Assembly: GCA_025351785.1 (NCBI GenBank)
Contig: JANXVF010000038.1
Span: 1-64,000, forward strand
Length of the DNA: 64,000 bases
Origin: Flavobacterium sp.
GTDB lineage: Bacteria; Bacteroidota; Bacteroidia; Flavobacteriales; Flavobacteriaceae
Direction of reading: 5' to 3'
Part shown: piece by piece, positions 59,871-64,000 of the stretch
Layout: each line of letters opens with the position of its first letter
How positions within the stretch are numbered: the stretch's first letter is position 1
The notes under the pieces: model-generated
What the model was told of the DNA's origin: nothing
The model's input: the letters and a program-made list of their open reading frames with translations, nothing else
Database searches by the model: none
Made by a program: the position numbers and the translations under genes

Positions 59871-60871
59871 TGGAAAAAGTTATTTTTTTAAATCCAGAAT
59901 TTTTTTGGTTGTTTTTAGTTTTGCCATTTGCCATAGTATGGATTTATTGGAAAAAAAATGACCAAACAGCAACGCTCTCAATTAGTTCGGTAGTGGGATT
60001 TAAAACTTCAAAATCATTTTTGGCAACTTTAAAACCTTTTCTGCCAGTTTTAAGATTACTAGCTTTAAGTTTTATAATTGTTGCTTTAGCTCGACCAAGA
60101 ACTGTAAACATTAGTAATCAAACCAAAACTACAAAGGGAATCGATATTGTTATGGCAATAGATCTTTCAAGTAGTATGCTTGCTAAAGATTTGAAGCCAA
60201 ACAGAATGGAGGCTTTGAAAGAAGTGGCGACTAGATTTGTAGAAAATCGTCCAAATGATAGAATAGGAATCGTGGTTTATGCTGGAGAGGCATATACAAA
60301 AACGCCAGTTACAAGCGATAAAGCTATTGTTGAAGAGGCAATAAAATCTATAAAATTTGATAATGTTTTGCAAGATGGTACAGCTATTGGAATGGGATTA
60401 TCAACAGCTGTAAATCGATTGAAAGATAGCAAATCAAAAAGTAAAATCATTATTTTGTTGACAGATGGAGTAAATAATGCTGGATTTATTGAGCCTGAAA
60501 CTGCTTCGCAAATTGCAAAAGAATATGGAATAAAAGTATATACAGTAGGAATAGGAAGCAACGGGACAGCCGAGTTCCCCTATGCTATTGCACCAAATGG
60601 AGATTTTTTGTATAAAATGATGAAAGTTGAAATTGATGAACAGCTGATGAAAAATATTGCAAATAATACTAATGGAAAATATTTTAGAGCAAGTAGTAAC
60701 AGCAAACTAGAAAGTATTTATAACGAAATCAATAAATTAGAAACAACAGAAATTGAGGAACTAAAATTTTATGATTTTGATGAAAAATTTAGAATATATG
60801 TACTCATTGCAGGAGTTTTATTATTGATAGAAATGGTTTTAAAAAACACCATTTTTAAAAGTTTTATATAA
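59870..60871 (+). CDS. batA: VWA domain protein BatA
   Basis: GIDIVMAIDLSSSMLAKDLKPNRMEALKEV MIDAS, operon position. Confidence 0.9.
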   Translation: MEKVIFLNPEFFWLFLVLPFAIVWIYWKKNDQTATLSISSVVGFKTSKSFLATLKPFLPVLRLLALSFIIVALARPRTVNISNQTKTTKGIDIVMAIDLSSSMLAKDLKPNRMEALKEVATRFVENRPNDRIGIVVYAGEAYTKTPVTSDKAIVEEAIKSIKFDNVLQDGTAIGMGLSTAVNRLKDSKSKSKIIILLTDGVNNAGFIEPETASQIAKEYGIKVYTVGIGSNGTAEFPYAIAPNGDFLYKMMKVEIDEQLMKNIANNTNGKYFRASSNSKLESIYNEINKLETTEIEELKFYDFDEKFRIYVLIAGVLLLIEMVLKNTIFKSFI

Positions 60872-60910
60872 ACTATCTTACGGCATGCCTAATAAGAAAT
60901 ATAATATTAA

Positions 60911-61963
60911 ATGTACGAATTAGAAGAAAAAGGATATTTTTATTTGTTGCTATTACTTCCAGTTTTGGTTGCACTTTTCCTGTATGTTCAATATTGGAAG
61001 CAAAAAAAACAAAAAGAATTTGGCGATTTAGAATTGATAAAAAAGCTAAGTCCAGAAAAATCTAGTTTTAAACCTATTTTAAAAACAATCGTTTTTATTT
61101 TGGCATTGGCATGTTTAATTATCGCATTGGTAAACCCAAAAATGGGAACTAAAATAGAAACAGTTAGACGACAAGGAATTGATATAGTTTTTGCTGTTGA
61201 TGTTTCAAAAAGTATGCTCGCCGAAGATGTTGCACCAAACAGGCTAGAAAAAAGTAAACAGTTAGTTACTCAATTAATAAATCAATTAGGCAGTGACAAA
61301 ATTGGGATTATTGCTTACTCTGGAAGCGCTTTTCCTGTATTGCCTATGACATCCGATTATAGTGTGGCCAAAATGTTTATGCAAGGAATGAATCCGGGAA
61401 TTATTTCTTCGCAAGGCACATCGATTGATGAAGCCATCAACCTAGCAAGCGAAAAATATTTTGACAAAAAAGATAAAACTAGTAAATTATTAATTATAAT
61501 TTCAGATGGTGAAGATCATTCAGACAATGCTGTTGATGCTTCAGAAGATGCTCAAAAATTAGGTATAAAAATAGTTACAATAGGAGTTGGAACAGAAAAC
61601 GGAGGAACAATCCCGCTAAAAAGTATGGGAAAAGGTAACGAATTACAAAAAGATCAAGATGGAAATGTAGTTGTAACCAAAAGAAATTCTCAAGTTTTAG
61701 ATAAAATTGCCAAAAGCGCCAACGGATTTTATATAGACGGTAATAATACCAAAGTGGTATTGGAAAATGTAAAAAAAGTATTAGATAATACCCAAAAGTC
61801 TGAGTTTGAAAGCACACAAATGGCAGATTTTAAATCACAATTTCAGTGGTTTTTAGGTTTTGGATTTTTTCTTCTGTTTATTGACATTTTCTTTTTAGAA
61901 CGTAAAACTAAATGGGTCAAAAAAATGGATTTGTTTAACGAGGAGAAACAAAATAAAGTATAA
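60911..61963 (+). CDS. batB: VWA domain protein BatB
   Basis: GIDIVFAVDVSKSMLAEDVAPNRLEKSKQLV MIDAS, operon position. Confidence 0.9.
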   Translation: MYELEEKGYFYLLLLLPVLVALFLYVQYWKQKKQKEFGDLELIKKLSPEKSSFKPILKTIVFILALACLIIALVNPKMGTKIETVRRQGIDIVFAVDVSKSMLAEDVAPNRLEKSKQLVTQLINQLGSDKIGIIAYSGSAFPVLPMTSDYSVAKMFMQGMNPGIISSQGTSIDEAINLASEKYFDKKDKTSKLLIIISDGEDHSDNAVDASEDAQKLGIKIVTIGVGTENGGTIPLKSMGKGNELQKDQDGNVVVTKRNSQVLDKIAKSANGFYIDGNNTKVVLENVKKVLDNTQKSEFESTQMADFKSQFQWFLGFGFFLLFIDIFFLERKTKWVKKMDLFNEEKQNKV

Positions 61964-61991
61964 ATGTTTTCAATTCAGAACAAAAATTAAG

Positions 61992-62720
61992 ATGAAAAAT
62001 ATTTTTACATTATATATATTATTTAACGTTTTCTTTGCAATAGCACAAGAAAAAGATAAGCATTTGCCTCAAGGAAACGAAAAGTTTGTAGAAAAAAACT
62101 ATGTTGATGCAGAAGCAGAATATAGATTATCGCAAGCTCAATTCACAAAAAAATCTAAAGCATCTTATAATTTAGGAACTGTCATTTATAAGCAAAATCA
62201 GCCTAGTGAAGCAAAATATCAGTTTGAAAAAGCGATTAAAGATGCTAAATCAAAACCAGAAAAACATGAGGCTTTTCATAATTTAGGAAACTCTTTGATG
62301 AAAGAGAAAGAATATTCTGGAGCAGTCGAAGCCTATAAAAATGCCTTGCGCAATAATCCGTCAGATGAGGAAACAAGGTATAATTATGCCTTAGCAAAAA
62401 AAATGCTTAAAGAAAATCCTCCAAAAAAGGATGATAAAAAAGATGATAAAAAGAAAGACAAGGATAAAGATAAAAAAGACGATAAAAAAGACGACAAAAA
62501 GGACGACAAAAAAGATCCAAATAAGGATAAGAAAGACGGTAAAAATGATAAAGATAAAAAGGACGATAAAGGCGACAAACCACAACCAAAGCCAAACGAT
62601 GTGTCTAAACAAAAAATAGAAAATTTATTAAACGCAGTAAATAACGAGGAGAAAAAAGTTCAGAATAAAGTAAAAGCTCAAAAAGTGCAAGCACCAGTTA
62701 AGGCTGAAAAAGATTGGTAA
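61992..62720 (+). CDS. batC: TPR protein BatC with Lys/Asp-rich tail
   Basis: TPR repeats (AFHNLGNSLMKEKEYSGAVEAYKNALRNNPSDEETRYNYALAK) then KKDDKKDDKKKDKDKDKK tract. Confidence 0.88.
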   Translation: MKNIFTLYILFNVFFAIAQEKDKHLPQGNEKFVEKNYVDAEAEYRLSQAQFTKKSKASYNLGTVIYKQNQPSEAKYQFEKAIKDAKSKPEKHEAFHNLGNSLMKEKEYSGAVEAYKNALRNNPSDEETRYNYALAKKMLKENPPKKDDKKDDKKKDKDKDKKDDKKDDKKDDKKDPNKDKKDGKNDKDKKDDKGDKPQPKPNDVSKQKIENLLNAVNNEEKKVQNKVKAQKVQAPVKAEKDW

Positions 62721-62733
62721 TTTTATAATAAAA

Positions 62734-64000
62734 ATGAAAAATTTAGTCACATTATTTTTGATTTTTTACTCACTATCAGTTGGAGCTCAAGTTAAATTTG
62801 AGGCATCTACAGAAAAAAAATCGTATGCACTTAATGAAAACATCGAATTGGTATTTTCGATGAATGTTGATGCAGATAATTTTGTTTTACCTCAATTATT
62901 AGACAATTTTAAGGTTCAAGGACCATTTATGTTTGTTCAAAATTATAATATAAATGGACGTCGTGGTTTTGAAAAAAGTTATAAATATTATTTAACCCCA
63001 AAAAAACAAGGAGAATTCACAATCAAAGAAGCTCAGATAGAATTTGGCGGGAAAGTTTACAAAACAAGTTTGTTGAGAATTAAAATCACAAAAGCAGTTC
63101 CAATTTCTAAAAACCAAAACAATCAAAACAATCAAAACAACAATCAATATGATCCTTTTGACGACCCATTTTTTCATCAAAATGAACAGCCTCCTCAAGC
63201 TAGAACAGACTTTGGAGATGGAAGTTTTATTGTAGCCGAGGTTTCTAACAAAAATCCATATGTAAACGAACCTATACATGTAGTTTACAAACTTTATTTT
63301 GATCCTAGAATTCAAATTGGCAATATTACCGACATCAAAAAACCAAAATATAACGGATTTTGGAGTCAATTTTTTGATGCAAATAGACCAGCGGTAGAAG
63401 CCCAATATAAAGGAAAAACTTATGCAATGGCTACATTAGGATCGGCAATATTATATCCTTTAGAGGCGGGTATTAAGCCTATAGAACCTTTTTCGTTTGA
63501 AGCTCAAGTTCAAGTTGCATCTGGCAGAGATGTTTTTGGAGACCCAATATATTCTGTAGTTCAAAAAAGATTATCCTCAGGAACACAAAATATTACCGTA
63601 AAAGCATTGCCAGAATCAGGAAAACCGTCAAATTTTTCTGGTGCAGTAGGTCATTTTGATTTTAAAGTAACGCCAACCAAGACAATCTTAAAAGGTGGTG
63701 AATCGCTATCGCTAAATGTTGCAGTTTCTGGAGAGGGGAATTTAAAATTATTTAGCTTGCCCAAGCCCGAAGTTCCTCCTGCATTGGAAATGTATGAACC
63801 GCAACATCAAGAAAATGTGCAAACACCACTCAGTGGAATGTCTGGAACAATTAGTGATAACTACACTATTGTTCCTCAATACAAAGGAAATTATCCTATA
63901 AAGGCGTTGCGATTTAGTTATTTTGATTTAAAATCAAAAAGTTACAAAACTATAATTTTACCACAAATTAATATTAATGTTATAAACGGACCAGACTTTG
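62734..64000 (+). CDS. batD: BatD protein (partial, runs off window)
   Basis: ATG 62734; QVKFEASTEKKSYALNENIELVFSMNVDADNFVLPQLLDNFKVQGPF; operon position. Confidence 0.88.
   Translation, partial: MKNLVTLFLIFYSLSVGAQVKFEASTEKKSYALNENIELVFSMNVDADNFVLPQLLDNFKVQGPFMFVQNYNINGRRGFEKSYKYYLTPKKQGEFTIKEAQIEFGGKVYKTSLLRIKITKAVPISKNQNNQNNQNNNQYDPFDDPFFHQNEQPPQARTDFGDGSFIVAEVSNKNPYVNEPIHVVYKLYFDPRIQIGNITDIKKPKYNGFWSQFFDANRPAVEAQYKGKTYAMATLGSAILYPLEAGIKPIEPFSFEAQVQVASGRDVFGDPIYSVVQKRLSSGTQNITVKALPESGKPSNFSGAVGHFDFKVTPTKTILKGGESLSLNVAVSGEGNLKLFSLPKPEVPPALEMYEPQHQENVQTPLSGMSGTISDNYTIVPQYKGNYPIKALRFSYFDLKSKSYKTIILPQININVINGPDF

Noticed and set aside
62384-62619. ORFs overlapping the batC tail (minus-strand 62384-62578, 62391-62612, 62407-62595; plus 62431-62619)
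   Set aside because: Artefacts of the Lys/Asp low-complexity codons read in other frames.
62992-63405. 137-aa minus-strand ORF
   Set aside because: Antisense to the batD reading frame, composition typical of antisense translation.

Overview
AT-rich Bacteroidota (Flavobacterium-like) chromosomal segment, about 50 protein genes, no rRNA, tRNA or CRISPR recognised. Blocks from left to right: partial RNase R (minus strand), DUF2007 protein, a ~0.9 kb AT-rich gap, rpiB and a CDF transporter; two adjacent paralogous AAA_14/DUF4143 ATPases with a 32-bp tandem repeat array and an operator-like palindrome; tex, tatA, an M23-less remnant and a GH3 protein; a ~19 kb surface polysaccharide locus (rfbA/C/D, Wzx, two Wzy/ligase-like proteins, glycosyltransferases, UDP-glucuronate decarboxylase, initiating sugar transferase); panC/panD, a single-domain glycogen-synthase-like protein, DUF4270, glmS; a minus-strand housekeeping block (M48, TM2/DUF2752, dehydrogenase, pyrC, GT2), then hemD, bioB, ribF; a T9SS-exported metalloprotease; AlbA_2 ATP-binding protein; and a MoxR/Bat (aerotolerance) operon running off the right edge. 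The most interesting signal is short palindromic repeats sitting in frame inside conserved protein genes: a 33-bp palindrome inside tex with a near-identical intergenic copy just upstream of the same gene, and an unrelated CACCCCGAGCGCAGTCGAGGGG element inside rfbD, flanked by a 6-bp direct repeat. Second is the ATPase pair with its dedicated repeats. Several ORF-track starts (TTG/GTG) fall inside Bacteroidota promoter motifs (TAnnTTTG or the -33 element) and are probably wrong.
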